NCBI RefSeq assembly: GCF_003576645.1
Contig: NC_044929.1
Span: 5,247,495-5,311,494 of the forward strand
DNA length: 64,000 nucleotides
Direction: 5' to 3'
Origin: Ipomoea triloba
Taxonomy: Eukaryota; Streptophyta; Magnoliopsida; Solanales; Convolvulaceae
The stretch's first letter is position 1. The number at the start of each line of letters is the position of its first letter. Position numbers and translations under genes: made by a program. Below the pieces are notes generated by a model. The model did no database searches, was not told where the DNA came from, and saw only the letters and a program-made list of their open reading frames with translations. Below, one piece after another: positions 21,413-32,402 of this stretch.

Positions 21413-23571
21413 TATTTATTGATGCCTTTTCTCTTCATCCTTTTGTTTAGGTAAGGAAACAACTTTGTTTGTTTGTTTGTTTGTTTGGAGGGACAGCATT
21501 TTTGTAACCTAGATGCTTGTATCATACCTTAATGCTGAAATTGTGGTCTTTTTGTTATAAATTTCCCCGTCACTCTTAACTTGTGTAAGCCTAAATTGTT
21601 GTGTTTTGTTGTCTTTTTTTGCTTTGCAACACTTATGGTAGACATTTTCTTTAGCAATATATATTATAAATATAAGCTATATAATGTTTGAAGAATTTAA
21701 CTTTGTAAAGATTTATGTATTTTGGATTCTTTCAAAAATTAATTTCAAATGTTTAATAAAGAAAAAAATGGTGTTTTTTTATAAATCTCAATCACAAGGG
21801 CACAGTGAATTCAATCTCCCAATTATAGGTGCGAAATAGAACTATTAAATATGTCTAGTTTCAATACCAAAATTTAATTTTTCAAGGTTAAATTTGTAAA
21901 TTCCTCTCAATCATTTCATTCCCTCTCATATTTCCCCTTTGTCCACATCAATGGAACATTATACATTCAAGTTATCTGGGTTAAAGTCACATATATAGCT
22001 AGGTTTGGAATTATATTTGATCTAATAATTATACATATTATCTTAGTATTGCTCTTAAGGGAAAATATGACATGAACTCTCATTTCTTAAATAAACATTC
22101 AATATATTAAAAATGAACCATCAATATATTAAAAAAAAAAAAAGAACTTATGTCTATAGTTCATTTCGTAAGATTGATCATGGTGCATGGTACAATGATT
22201 GATCAGCAAGTGACATTATTAAGCAACATCCTTTATTACCATAGATATCAATCGTGCATGCCACATGACACAAATAGTACTCTCAAAGTGAACTTGCAAA
22301 ATAGGACCCGCTAAAGCCTGTCTTCAGGATAGGGCTGGGCGAGCATATGATGTGATGGCCTACCATACCCTTGCCATCAGGGACAGCAAGCTTGGTGAGT
22401 CAGCCCACAAAAAAATAACGTTATAATATATTACTATATAAATTTAAAAATTTAGTAATTAAGTAATAAAGTAGTCAATATAATTTAAGCAAACATTAAA
22501 TAGTTTGATAAAAAGTTTGAATTCAATAATTAGTCTAAAATTTAAAATAATACAAAGTTTAATAATCCCAAAATCCAAACACACTTGATACAAAGTTCAA
22601 ATAATTCAAAGCAAAACTATTACAAAGTTGTATAGATGATTAGGCTTCAGATTCTTTAGAGTTTTAGACTAGAAAAATAAGAATAATTTTAAAAAAAATT
22701 ACTCTGTATATTTTAAAATTTTCCAGACCAGCTCACAACCCGTCTTGGCTTGTCCCACTAAAAGTGGTGGGGCAGCTTCCTCTTAGGTGTCCTATACATC
22801 ATGAGCTCACTTCCTACTTTAATATGTAGCGGGGTGAGAAAGCCAGCGGTAAAGCTCATTAACATGACTCTAGGCACGAATAAACTACGTGTTCAACTTT
22901 CAAGTCATTATATCTCCTATCAATAATGAGAAATTCTTTATTGTATGCTTTAGGTATAGTATTACACCTTCCAATAATCAAAGTCAAATAAGTCTTTAAA
23001 TATAACAAATTATTATATGAAAGATTTTAAAATGGGTAAAAGTATAATTTAAAATAAAGAAGTAGAGTTTAGGTAGGACCGTAGGAAGAAAATGTTTGTA
23101 GTGGAGAGATAAAATGTATATAAAGTTCATATAGACTAAAAGGTTTGTAGAGTTTATGTATAGCAAAAAAAAATAAAAAAATATTTAGAATGAAGTCTAA
23201 GTTTGGACATATATTTTAGTAGAATTTAATTATTTATACCTAATAAGAAGAACGTCTCTACAAATCGACTTTTTAAAAATATGAATCAAATACTATTCGA
23301 CTTTTAAATACTTCTGTTTCAAATAAATATTTTTAAACTTTTAAACGTATATCAAAAAAGTCTTCATTAAAGTCAAAATTAGATTCCACACTATGGTCAA
23401 TGGTTTTGATCAAATTGAAGAATGCTTCAAGGTGCTAATATATAAAAATTATAACTTCACCCTCAAATTTAGAGGCCAACTAATAAATTTCGAAATGGAA
23501 GACTAAATTTAACAAATTCTTAATAGTCAAAGACGAAAAATAAATAATTTTGAAATCGAAAACTAAATATG
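21413..23571. other. GSA 3' UTR then intergenic, no gene seen
   Basis: The first ~200 bp are the likely 3' UTR, including a (GTTT)n repeat at about 21457-21485. The rest is AT-rich. GC-richer patches at about 22290-22420 and 22725-22870 (agcccgtcttgg-type text) look like old transposon pieces. No supported coding region. Confidence 0.5.
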
Positions 23572-23580
23572 AAAATATTC

Positions 23581-24102
23581 GAGCCATTTCCATTTTTGGT
23601 CCTACTGTTATTGGGGCATTGCCAATTTTAGTCCACTTCATTAATTTTTGCCACATTGCGGCCAGTCTTATTTAGTCTTTGCCACTTTTAGTCCACCGTT
23701 AAAATTTTCGTCAAATTGTCGTCCAAAATAGGGGTATTTTTGGTCTTTTCATGCTTTGGTCATCCCATTGACCCTTTGTAGTGGTTTTCCTTGCACATTT
23801 TCATCCATTGAAGAGGTCCGGCGAAAGCCATGTGAGCCACATTACAAAGCCATGGTTTTCGCCGGACCTCTTCATTGGATGAAAATCTGTAAGAAAAACC
23901 ACTACAAAAGGTAAAGGAGATGGCCAAAGTATGAAAAAACCAAAAATACCCCTATTTTGGATGGCAATTTGACGAAAATTTTAACAGTGGACTAAAAGTG
24001 GCAATGACTAAATAAGACTGGCCGCAATGTGGCAAAAATTAATGAAGTGGACTAAAATTGGCAATGCCCCAATAACAGTAGGACCAAAAGTGGAAATGAC
24101 TC
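23581..24102. mobile_element. Mutator-like foldback MITE, 522 bp, 9-bp TSD
   Basis: Almost the whole element is one inverted repeat: each arm is about 250 bp and the centre lies near 23840. The ends are GAGCCATTTCC and GGAAATGACTC. The 9-bp direct repeat AAAATATTC flanks it at 23572-23580 and 24103-24111. The central part contains GGTCCGGCGAAAGCCATG and its complement. A transcript would fold into a long, almost perfect hairpin. No transposase is encoded. Confidence 0.9.
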
Positions 24103-24111
24103 AAAATATTC

Positions 24112-24945
24112 AATAGTCAAGAAACTTTTAATAAAAATAACTTTGAAAATTGTCTTTTTTTCCCATTAAACTTCAAAAATCTCACCAAGAAAATGTAACA
24201 CTGTTTAATTTCTTCTTTTCTTTAATTTTTAAATTTTTTTTTATAATAATTAGATTGTAAATACTAAAATAATATTCCCTTCAAATTGTGTCGGCAGAGT
24301 AGATGCTCTGATCTGGAAATTCTCACTGAACTAATCTTGACAAAGTTGGATAGCTATTTCCTTCTTTTTTTCTTTTCTTCTTTTTTTTTTTTTCTGGTGT
24401 AGCACAGAATTTCTACCGTTTTTCTGGTTTAGCACAAAATTTCTACCGTCGAACACAATGATTAATCCTCTCGCTGAATTATAGGCACCACCTCTATTGG
24501 GCGAGATAGCGGGTTTGGAGATTTAAAATTACTTCATACCCAAAGTCAAGATTTACATAGCTATTCCCTTCCACTCAATATGGATAAAGATAGATAAATC
24601 CCAAGTTCGGAAAGGAAGGATGGATAAGTCTCTTCCGTTCAACCACACCCCCAGGTTTACATAACTATTCCCTAGCTTCCAATCGGCAGCACAAAACCCA
24701 CATTCCAACACTTGAAATGTTATAACTTTTTTTTTGAATACAACTGAAGCATAATACATCGATTCAAACTTGAAACTTTGTAATTATTAAATCAACTATC
24801 GAATTAACTTGGTTGTAAGTTGTCTCAGAAACACAATGCTCAGTTTACATAAAATCGTAATTATGTCACACAAAATCAATAACTAAAAACTACCATATTC
24901 CTTTTGAAAACTCCAGCAAACCTATCAATAAATGTTATAACTTTA
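24112..24945. other. intergenic, no gene seen
   Basis: AT-rich. A 30-bp unit (CTGGTGTAGCACAGAATTTC...) is duplicated in tandem at about 24391-24450. The open frame at 24553-24759 has no recognisable features. Confidence 0.5.
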
Positions 24946-25591
24946 GAGTGTGTTTGGTAACCCGAAAAATATTTTCCGAGTTTTCGGTGTTTAGCAACGT
25001 TCGGAAAATGCGGTCAACAAAAAATATTTTTCGTTGATCAAGGAAAATCAGTTCATTTTTTTAAAAATGATTTACGGAATTTTTTTCCATAAGTCATTTT
25101 TCGGAATCGCCAAAATGGCCATTTCGCATGTTCTCGGCCAAAACCAAGTCATATCACCCATGGCCGTGGACCAAGGAGGTGGGGAAACCAGCGCGCCTTA
25201 AATTCTATTTTTAATAAATAACATTATTTTAATATTATTATAATTTTTTATATTTTAAATAAAATAATTACAATTTTTAATTATACAAATCTACCAATTT
25301 TCTAGAAAATGAACCAAACACACAAAGACAGTTTTATAGAATACATCCAAATACTAAAAATGAAACTATTATTTTTTCTAGAATACATCCAAACACTAAA
25401 AATGAAACTATTTTTCGAAAAATAACTCATTTTCTAGAAAATATTTTTCAGCCAGTTTTCTAGAATACATCCAAATACTAAAAATGAAACTATTGTTTTT
25501 TCTAGAATACATCCAAATACTAAAAATGAAACTATTTTTCGAAAAATAACTCATTTTCTAGAAAACATTTTTCAGCTTTCCAAACGGACCC
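24946..25591. mobile_element. Tourist/Harbinger-like element, TTA target duplication
   Basis: Bounded by TTA at 24943-24945 and 25592-25594. The terminal inverted repeats are GAGTGTGTTTGG (left) and CCAAACGGACCC (right). Inside, a 124-bp unit starting at 25331 is repeated at 25455. Each unit itself contains two copies of a 43-bp segment (TCTAGAATACATCCAAA, then CTAAAAATGAAACTA). It has no coding capacity. Similar termini occur at 5046 and near 54325. Confidence 0.75.
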
Positions 25592-26220
25592 TTAGTTTGC
25601 TCATTTTAAATTTGTAACACTTTCTCAACCTACTGAAGCACACAACAAGTCAACAGTTGCCTCCATTGAGGCTCAAACCCACTCCTATCATCCATGTGGG
25701 AGTGTTAAGTGGGACACTGGGTGCCACTTGACAACAAGATTTTTGGCTTTAATTGTAATATACTTAAATCTATCTATCTTTAAAATTAATTCACATTTAG
25801 TTTAAAATGTTCCCTCATGTAGAATGACATGTTTCGATAAAACATTCGTAAAATTATAATATACCTAGAATTGAAATAATCTCTAATAACATTTTTGTTT
25901 AAAATTCAAGAGCGAAGATTTTTGAGTGACTAAAAAAAAGCTGCACCAACTTGTGACATGTTTACCAACTTAAGTTGTCTATAACTGACACTCAAACTAA
26001 GAACATTAATAAACCGCTTTCACTATGGGTCGAACTTGTAACTTTAGCTACCAAGTCGACAGTCTAGCCAACTTGACTAGAGTTGCCCAACAAATCAAAA
26101 TTACATAAATCTTAACCCCACAACACAAACACTATTAACAAAATGCATACACAAAATACTCCTAGGGAGGATCTCTTGTAGCATTGTTCATCAACAGCAT
26201 ATTCGACCGTTCAGCTTGCC
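25592..26220. other. intergenic and upstream region of the peptide gene
   Basis: AT-rich with no reading frame of note. It forms the upstream region of the small peptide gene, but no specific regulatory motif could be assigned with confidence. Confidence 0.4.
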
Positions 26221-26224
26221 TTGA

Positions 26225-26240
26225 TCTATACATATATATA
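26225..26240 (+). promoter_or_regulatory. probable TATA box of the cysteine-rich peptide gene
   Basis: CTATACATATATATAC lies 60-75 bp upstream of the ATG at 26300, the spacing expected for a plant TATA box with a short leader. Confidence 0.5.
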
Positions 26241-26299
26241 CACTCTCAAGGTAGGCTGTGGATAAATGTACAATTAGCTACAAAAACAAAAGCTCAACC

Positions 26300-26608
26300 A
26301 TGGCAAGGAAAACCGGAGTGGCAGCTCTACTGGTTGTTACAACCATTCTCAATATGGCCGCACTTCTTCTCTGTAATGGTGACCTCTTGGCCGATGCAAT
26401 GTCCGTTTCTCCTCCGGTGGTGGCTGGAAGTGCTGCCCTCGACGTAAAGTCCGAAGCTCCCCTGGGAACAAGCACGCCTAGATACCTCCTCGGTGAAATG
26501 AAGCTGGGAAGAAGACTGCAGCAGAACTGTTTTTGCGATATATGTCTTCCATATAGCTGCGTCTGCGACCCTTGTGATGTTTTCACTTGCCCCTGCAATA
26601 ACCATTGA
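26300..26608 (+). CDS. secreted cysteine-rich peptide precursor, family not recognised
   Basis: Single-exon frame of 102 aa. The start is ATG 26300 in the strong context AACCATGG; the longer frame from 26258 relies on a GTG and was not used. Residues 5-30 are a hydrophobic signal peptide. Residues 31-70 are a cysteine-free, Pro/Ala/Ser-containing spacer ending in Arg71-Arg72, followed by LQQN. The last 26 residues hold eight cysteines at 77, 79, 82, 87, 89, 92, 97 and 99, a ten-residue repeat of form CxCDxCxxxx that occurs two and a half times. This looks like a prepropeptide that releases a C-terminal disulfide-rich or metal-binding peptide of about 30 residues. I do not recognise the family; defence peptide, signal peptide and metal ligand are all open. 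No paralogue lies nearby. Confidence 0.75.
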   Translation: MARKTGVAALLVVTTILNMAALLLCNGDLLADAMSVSPPVVAGSAALDVKSEAPLGTSTPRYLLGEMKLGRRLQQNCFCDICLPYSCVCDPCDVFTCPCNNH

Positions 26609-26740
26609 AGAACCATTACCTAAATCTTCTGTAACCCAAAGACACATGTAATAATAACAATAAATGGTTTCGGTTTCTCCCACTGATGTGAGTGAGATAA
26701 TAATTGTTGAGTAACGACGATAGTGATGATGGTAGGCTTC
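26609..26740 (+). other. 3' UTR of the cysteine-rich peptide gene
   Basis: Contains CAATAAATGG at about 26659, a plausible poly-A signal 50 bp after the stop codon. Confidence 0.4.
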
Positions 26741-26749
26741 CCAACTTCA

Positions 26750-26905
26750 TGAGATGCCGATGATAAGAGTACATACACAGGCCGTTGCAACCCAATCTGC
26801 AGAAAAGACAGCACGATATAATATGTACCCCTTCCCAGCATCTGACAGTCTTAACTACACTCGAACCCATGGCCTGGCTATGATACCACTTGTTAGGATA
26901 AGTGC
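26750..26905 (-). mobile_element. possible LTR-element fragment with tRNA-iMet primer-binding-like site
   Basis: Read on the minus strand, AACAAGTGGTATCATAGCC resembles the primer-binding site complementary to initiator tRNA-Met (TGGTATCAGAGCC), with one difference. It is followed by AGGCCATGGGTTCGAGTG. No LTR pair or polyprotein is present here, so this is at most a small remnant, and the box-B-like GGTTCGAGT could instead point to a tRNA-derived repeat. Confidence 0.35.
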
Positions 26906-28728
26906 TTAGCACTATGCCAAAAACTATAGCTAGTAGGAATGCGTAACTTTATTTCCTTATAAACAGCCATCACATTTTCGAGAGGCAGAGTGCTGGACTT
27001 GGCCCTTTACCGGCCTCCGCCCAACAGAATGACAATGGCAAATAATTCAAACCCTCCAGCATATCACAATCATCAGAGAATCTTCCTAGGGGTAGCTTTT
27101 TTGCAGTACACACCAAATCCTTAAAAATAATAATAATAAATAAATAAACTTTACCTTCTGAAAGTCTTAATGTGAGCTCAAGAACTTCTTCAGACCTGTT
27201 GCAGATTTCTGGATAAGAGCTTCTTCACACTCATCTCATTGCATTCTTATCAGCTAACAAAATCAGTATAAATTGGCAAAAAACACAGTACAAACCATGA
27301 CTAATCTTTCCCATGATGCAGGGGGTGTTAAAACCCCGAACAGAAATCATTCTTTGATAATAAGAAAGCTGTCACTTACTACTTTTGAGTAGACATAGAG
27401 TGGTATAAACGCAGCTATCCCCTAAGTTTGGAAAACCCAAATCCGCTATGATATAAACACCTATAAGCGCAGCTATCACACACTGCTTATGTAGAATTAT
27501 TATCACAAACTGCAGAATTTTTTATATTACAGAGGTAGAAACTTCAAATATGGCAAAGTCATACTGGATCCATTAATGAAGTATGTTTCCCAGCTACCAG
27601 AGTATGGCCTCAAGATTCTTCTACTTATAAAATAACAGAGAAATAATACTAATAAAACAAAACAACAACAACAATAATAATAATAGTATTATGACATGGA
27701 GATTCTATTAGTACTATCTGTAACAAGAAATATCTTTATACTTGACAGCAAGAGACACGACATAATACATTAACTAATTTGGTTTCAAACCCCTGGCAGT
27801 ATTGCAACTTTATAACTTGACAGCTGAAAAGTCTAATTAAAGCAGCCCATATGGCTTCAGAAGCTAGAGTAAAGAATTCCAAGTTCCATTTGCTGTCTCT
27901 TAGGAGCCCTCGAGGTATAAATTCTCAAACCGTCAAGTCACCACTCTACCCAAGCATCTAAACATCAAATGTGTTCAATCAATAGTCAAGATCCACATCA
28001 AATTTTAACTCCCGACTTACTATTCAGCTTCGTTTCACATTGGCGTGTTAGATGAACTAATCCCCGCAAGTGAAGAAAGATTCCGGAGCCTGATTAGCAA
28101 TGCATACGAGTTAAAGGAACATACAAAAGAGAGCATTTACGGGCATAAAAAAAGACATATTAAACACCCTATATCAAGGAAACACATATATGCATAACAT
28201 GGAAATCTAAAATCACACACACACACTATATATATATACGGTAACAGTGCAAAGACAGTCTTCAACAAATTACAGAATTCAATTGATTCGAAACCTCCTC
28301 GGTTTCATTACAAGGCATTCATTCAGCATGATCAGAACTAGTATATCTAACGACTGAACCTAACAAGCAATTTATTATGATCTATTGCGCCGGAAGGCAG
28401 AATTTCCCAGCCACCATTCCAACACAAAATTCGCTCTCGTCTCTTCCTCTTCTTCATCCAACAAATACAACACTCAAAACTGGAAAAAAAAAAAAAAAAA
28501 AAATGGACACATAAGCAATGCAATGAAGCAAACCCCCTAAAAGTTTCTAATGGTAAATTCATGGAATTCACAAACCCTAATTTCATATCATCAATCACTC
28601 GCTAGAACCCTAAATCTAAAAATTAACAGTTCTCTCATCATCTACAGAACAACAAGTGCAAACAGTAGCAACAAGGCAGGAATATATATAGTCATATTAA
28701 CACCAAACAGCATCAGCAATTGCTTCAA
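26906..28728. other. intergenic and 3' region of the TCP gene
   Basis: No supported coding region on either strand. It includes a TTATAACTTGACAG-type stretch, (AC)n/(AT)n at about 28217-28238, and a poly-A run at 28483-28501. The last few hundred bases before 28728 are probably the 3' UTR of the minus-strand TCP gene. Confidence 0.45.
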
Positions 28729-29472
28729 TCAGCGTGCGTCGTCGTCTCTTCTCCCGGAAGAAGGGGGCGGAGTACCGGAAAGAGAAGCTAGCAAATTGAG
28801 GTGCCCTTGAGCCATGGGCAAGTAATTCCCAACCCTAGCCGCCGAGGCTTCGCCCATCTGCTGCTGGAAAAACCGCGAATTCAACGCCGCCGCCGCCGCC
28901 GGTGTCGGCACCACCATCTCATGAGGAGCGGCCGCCGCCGCCGCGAAGCTCCAGACCTGTCCAAAATCCGGCCGAGCCGGAAGCGCCGCCCAGAACCCTG
29001 CTGCGGCTGAGCCGACAACCTCCTTGTTCCCGGCGCCGCCGTCATCCAGGCCATCCTCCTCGGCCCGGAGCCGCTTCCCGAGAATGAAAGGCGCGGGAGC
29101 CATGGGCTTATGGTCGAGAGAAGCCGATAAGGAAGGAGCAGTGGACGAGGAGGTCCTGAGAGAGGCGGAAATAGTGGAGAAACTGGCGGGGATAGTTCCG
29201 GTCCCGGTGGCGGCTATAATAGACGGCTCGGCTTGGCGGAGAAGCCACTCGATGGTCTGGCCGTCAGACTTGTGGCCGAGCTCTCGCGTGAGCTGGAAAA
29301 CTCTAGCGGCGCAAACGATGGGCATCCGTATGCGTCTCCCTCGACCATCCACTTTGCTATGGCGGTCCTTAGCGGGCGGTTTCTTGACTACTGCCAAAGA
29401 CCCGTTCCCAGAAGAAGGGAGCTGTTGCGGGTCGATTAAAGCTCCGGCGTTGGCCTCCACCGACGTCGACAT
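28729..29472 (-). CDS. TCP7: class I TCP transcription factor, TCP7-like
   Basis: Nuclear DNA-binding protein of the PCF (class I) branch, which binds GTGGGNCC-type sites and regulates growth and cell proliferation. It is a single intronless frame of 247 aa, normal for the group. The TCP domain spans about residues 33-90: a basic region [17 protein letters not shown], then helix 1 with [13 protein letters not shown] and helix 2 with [13 protein letters not shown]. Cys54 is the position reported as redox-sensitive in class I TCPs. [24 protein letters not shown] and the C-terminal [14 protein letters not shown] and [11 protein letters not shown] blocks match TCP7 as I recall it. Poly-Ala runs lie near residues 175-205. 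The gene is markedly GC-rich compared with its surroundings. Upstream, a GA-rich leader is seen at 29480-29570. Confidence 0.95.
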   Translation of the reverse strand: MSTSVEANAGALIDPQQLPSSGNGSLAVVKKPPAKDRHSKVDGRGRRIRMPIVCAARVFQLTRELGHKSDGQTIEWLLRQAEPSIIAATGTGTIPASFSTISASLRTSSSTAPSLSASLDHKPMAPAPFILGKRLRAEEDGLDDGGAGNKEVVGSAAAGFWAALPARPDFGQVWSFAAAAAAPHEMVVPTPAAAAALNSRFFQQQMGEASAARVGNYLPMAQGHLNLLASLSGTPPPSSGRRDDDAR

Positions 29473-31045
29473 TGGGCGGGTGAGAATTGTGAATTGTGAA
29501 AGGAGAAAAAGAAAAAAAAATGAAAAACAGAGAGAAGAAGAGAAGGGAAACAGGAGGGAAGGGTTCTAATGATTGAGCGGCAGGAGCTGGTGGAGACAGG
29601 AGGAGGGCACATGGGTGGTGGGGACCATTTTGTACATATACTGAACACACCAACAGCTCATGCCTCCTCACTCTACTGCCACTACCGCTATTTACTGTTC
29701 TTCCTCTACTCTCCTCTCCTCTTCTCATCCAACCATCAAAATACATCTTCAAGGACTAGCCTACTTAGTTTGATGTCGGAAGGTCTGAATTGAATCCCTT
29801 GTTGTGTGTATATATGAAGATTAAGATCTAACTTATGGACCGGTTGCGTGATTGGTGATTTATCTTCACAATAGCTCTTGGAGCGAGATCCTGTAAATAA
29901 ATCCGACAAAATTGAGATCACTAAGTTTAATTTTTTGTTAAAAAAAAACAATAAAAATAGAGATGGGAGGATTATATCCATTCAAATATCTCCTACCTTA
30001 AAGAAAGAGTTAATACTCAAAATGGTCCTTGATTATAGTGATTTTTCTCAATTTTCCTCTTAAACGACTTCGATGACCTAAGGTAGTCCGAGACTTTTGT
30101 GTTTTTGTTCAATGTAGTCCTCTATTTAGTCCTTGAATTATTAGCGTAGTGGCCATTTTAGTCCCTTAACTCAAGTATTTGTTAAATATAATGTTGATGT
30201 AAGGACAAATATAAAAATTCATTTGCTTATCCCAAAAACACAATTCGGATAAGTATATAATTAATTATGAAATATGTTGTAAGTATTTGTAAATAATATC
30301 GAAAAAAAGTTATAGTACCACAAAGTTAGATTATCCAACATTGGAAAAGTTGTAGGGGTAGTTGCAATTTGCAATAATCATCATACTCTCATCAATTCAA
30401 ATGGTATCCATGGATTCACCTTCCTCTACTTCCTTCTCCATTTCCCTAAATCTCTTACCTTTAAGAATTTCAACCGATATTTTTTCAACCAGTCCAATCA
30501 TAGTTAATCCGACAACTCCTAAGTTGAATCCGATAATCCAAAAAATCCATTATTGCATTCACCTCTTTTTTCTTGTATAGAACAACAATGGAGAAATGTT
30601 ATGAAACTCTTGCATAGAATACGTTAAGAATGTATATACTACACACGGAAACTTATCGTCTATTGTTAAATATTGCGCATTTTGTTCTTATATGAATTTT
30701 TGTGTTTAAATTCTTGAATTGGATATGTATGGGCTCTCTCGGAGTGTCGAGTTTGAGTATTTTTGATATATTTTTACGGCAAAATCATAATCATGAAATC
30801 ATGACGGAAGCATTAGAGAATACCCAAAAATATTGAAGTAGGCATAAAGACAATTATTGAGATTGTGGTAGACACCGATGAGCTTCTGAACGTACGGAAT
30901 CAAGATAGTCTTCGACAAAATGTGAAAATGACTAAAGTTGGCTTATTTTTTTCACAACATCCCACTTCTCTATCGCACCCATTTGAGTCATTGTATTTGA
31001 ATATAATTTGATATGAGTATATATTATTTTTATTCTTTGCCTTCT
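29473..31045. other. TCP7 upstream region then intergenic
   Basis: The first ~300 bp hold a GA/TC-rich 5' leader and probably the minus-strand promoter. The rest is AT-rich without supported genes. At 30020-30190 there is text such as AATTATTAGCGTAGTGGCC and TTTAGTCCCTTAA that resembles a single arm of the foldback transposon families nearby. Confidence 0.45.
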
Positions 31046-31054
31046 TTATAATTT

Positions 31055-31576
31055 GAGTCATTTTCATTTTTTGTACTACTGTTATTGAGGCATTGTCAAT
31101 TTTAGTCCACTTCATTAATTTTTGCCACATTGCGACCAGTTTTATTTAGTCATTGCCACTTTTAGTCAACTGTTAAAATTTTCGTCAAATTGCCGTCCAA
31201 AATAGGTGTATTTTTGGTCTTTTTATGCTTTGGTCATCTCCTTAACCCTTTGCAGTGGTTTTCCTTACACATTTTCATCAATTGAAGAGATCCGGCGAAA
31301 GCCATGTGCGCCACATTACAAAGCCATGGCTTTCGCCGGACATCTTCATTGGATAAAAATCTGTAAGGAAAACCACTACAAATGATGAAGGAGATGATCA
31401 AAGCATAAAAAGACTAAAATACCCCTATTTTGAATAGTTATTTGACGAAAATTTTAACGGCGGACTAAAAGTGGCAAGAAGTAAATAAGACTAGTCGCAA
31501 TGTGACAAAAATTAATGAAGTGGACTAAAATTGACAATGTCCCACTAACAGAAGGACCAAAAAATGGAAATGACTC
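31055..31576. mobile_element. Mutator-like foldback MITE, 522 bp, 9-bp TSD
   Basis: Second copy of the family at 23581. It has the same length (522 bp), GAGTCATTTTC and GGAAATGACTC ends, and the same centre with GATCCGGCGAAAGCCATG. A perfect 9-bp duplication TTATAATTT flanks it at 31046-31054 and 31577-31585. Confidence 0.9.
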
Positions 31577-31649
31577 TTATAATTTCATATAAATGAATTT
31601 TAAGATTTTCTCATACATCAATGTTAAATTTTAATAGGTTTTTGAAGCT

Positions 31650-32140
31650 GAGTCATTTCCATTTTTGGTCCTACTGTTATTGGCGCATTGCCAATTTTAG
31701 TACACTTCATTAATTTTTGTCACAATGTGACCAGTCGTATTTAGTCATTGCCACTTTTAGTCCACCGTTAAAATTTTCGTCAAATGGTCATCTAAAACAG
31801 GGGTAGTGGTCATCTCCTTGACCATTTGCAATGGTTTTCCTTACACATTTTCATCCAATGAAAAGGTACGGCGAAAGCCATGTGAGCCACATTACAAACC
31901 CATGGTTTCGCCGGACCTCTTCATTGGATTAAAATGTGTAAGGAAAACCACTGTAAATGGTAGAGGAGGTGATCAAAGCATGAAAAGATCAAAATATCCC
32001 TGTTTTGTATTGTTATTTGACAAAAATTTTAACGATGGACTAAAAGTGATAAGGACTAAATAAGACTGGCCGGGTAAAAATTAATGAAGTGAAATAAAAT
32101 TGACAATGTCTCAATAACAATAGGACCAAAAATGGAAATG
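31650..32140. mobile_element. Mutator-like foldback MITE, third copy, right end lost
   Basis: Begins GAGTCATTTCC 74 bp after the previous copy and follows the same inverted plan. There is a deletion around 31805 in the left arm. The right end stops at GGAAATG without the final ACTC, and no matching target duplication is visible. It ends about 260 bp before the prefoldin start codon, so it sits in that gene's upstream region. Confidence 0.85.
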
Positions 32141-32402
32141 CTGGAGATTAAAATTATCGCTGCATGAATAATTCAAAAGGGTCACCCTTGTAATTAAGAG
32201 ATTAATTTATCATTAGGGCACATTAGAAAGACTAAAAAAGCCAATTTTGCTAAATTATCATTGCTAGAAGTTAATTAGAATTGAAAGTTTTGGTTATTTT
32301 CCCAATTAAGAATACGATAGTTCGAATTTCATAGCAGTTTGGAGCAGGACATAGTTCAATCTTCGCCCTTAAGCAGTCTCTGAGAGTGGGTTGCGAATTG
32401 CA

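Noticed and set aside
26258..26299. N-terminal extension of the cysteine-rich peptide
   Set aside because: The extension begins with GTG, not ATG, and would place charged residues before the signal peptide. ATG 26300 has an excellent context.
26278..26912. Minus-strand frames of 73-118 codons opposite and after the peptide gene
   Set aside because: No signal, domain or promoter support; one is the complement of the peptide gene and the others lie in its 3' flank.
28801..29569. Plus-strand frames up to 181 codons opposite the TCP gene
   Set aside because: GC-rich shadows of the minus-strand coding sequence; Arg/Pro-rich with no domain.
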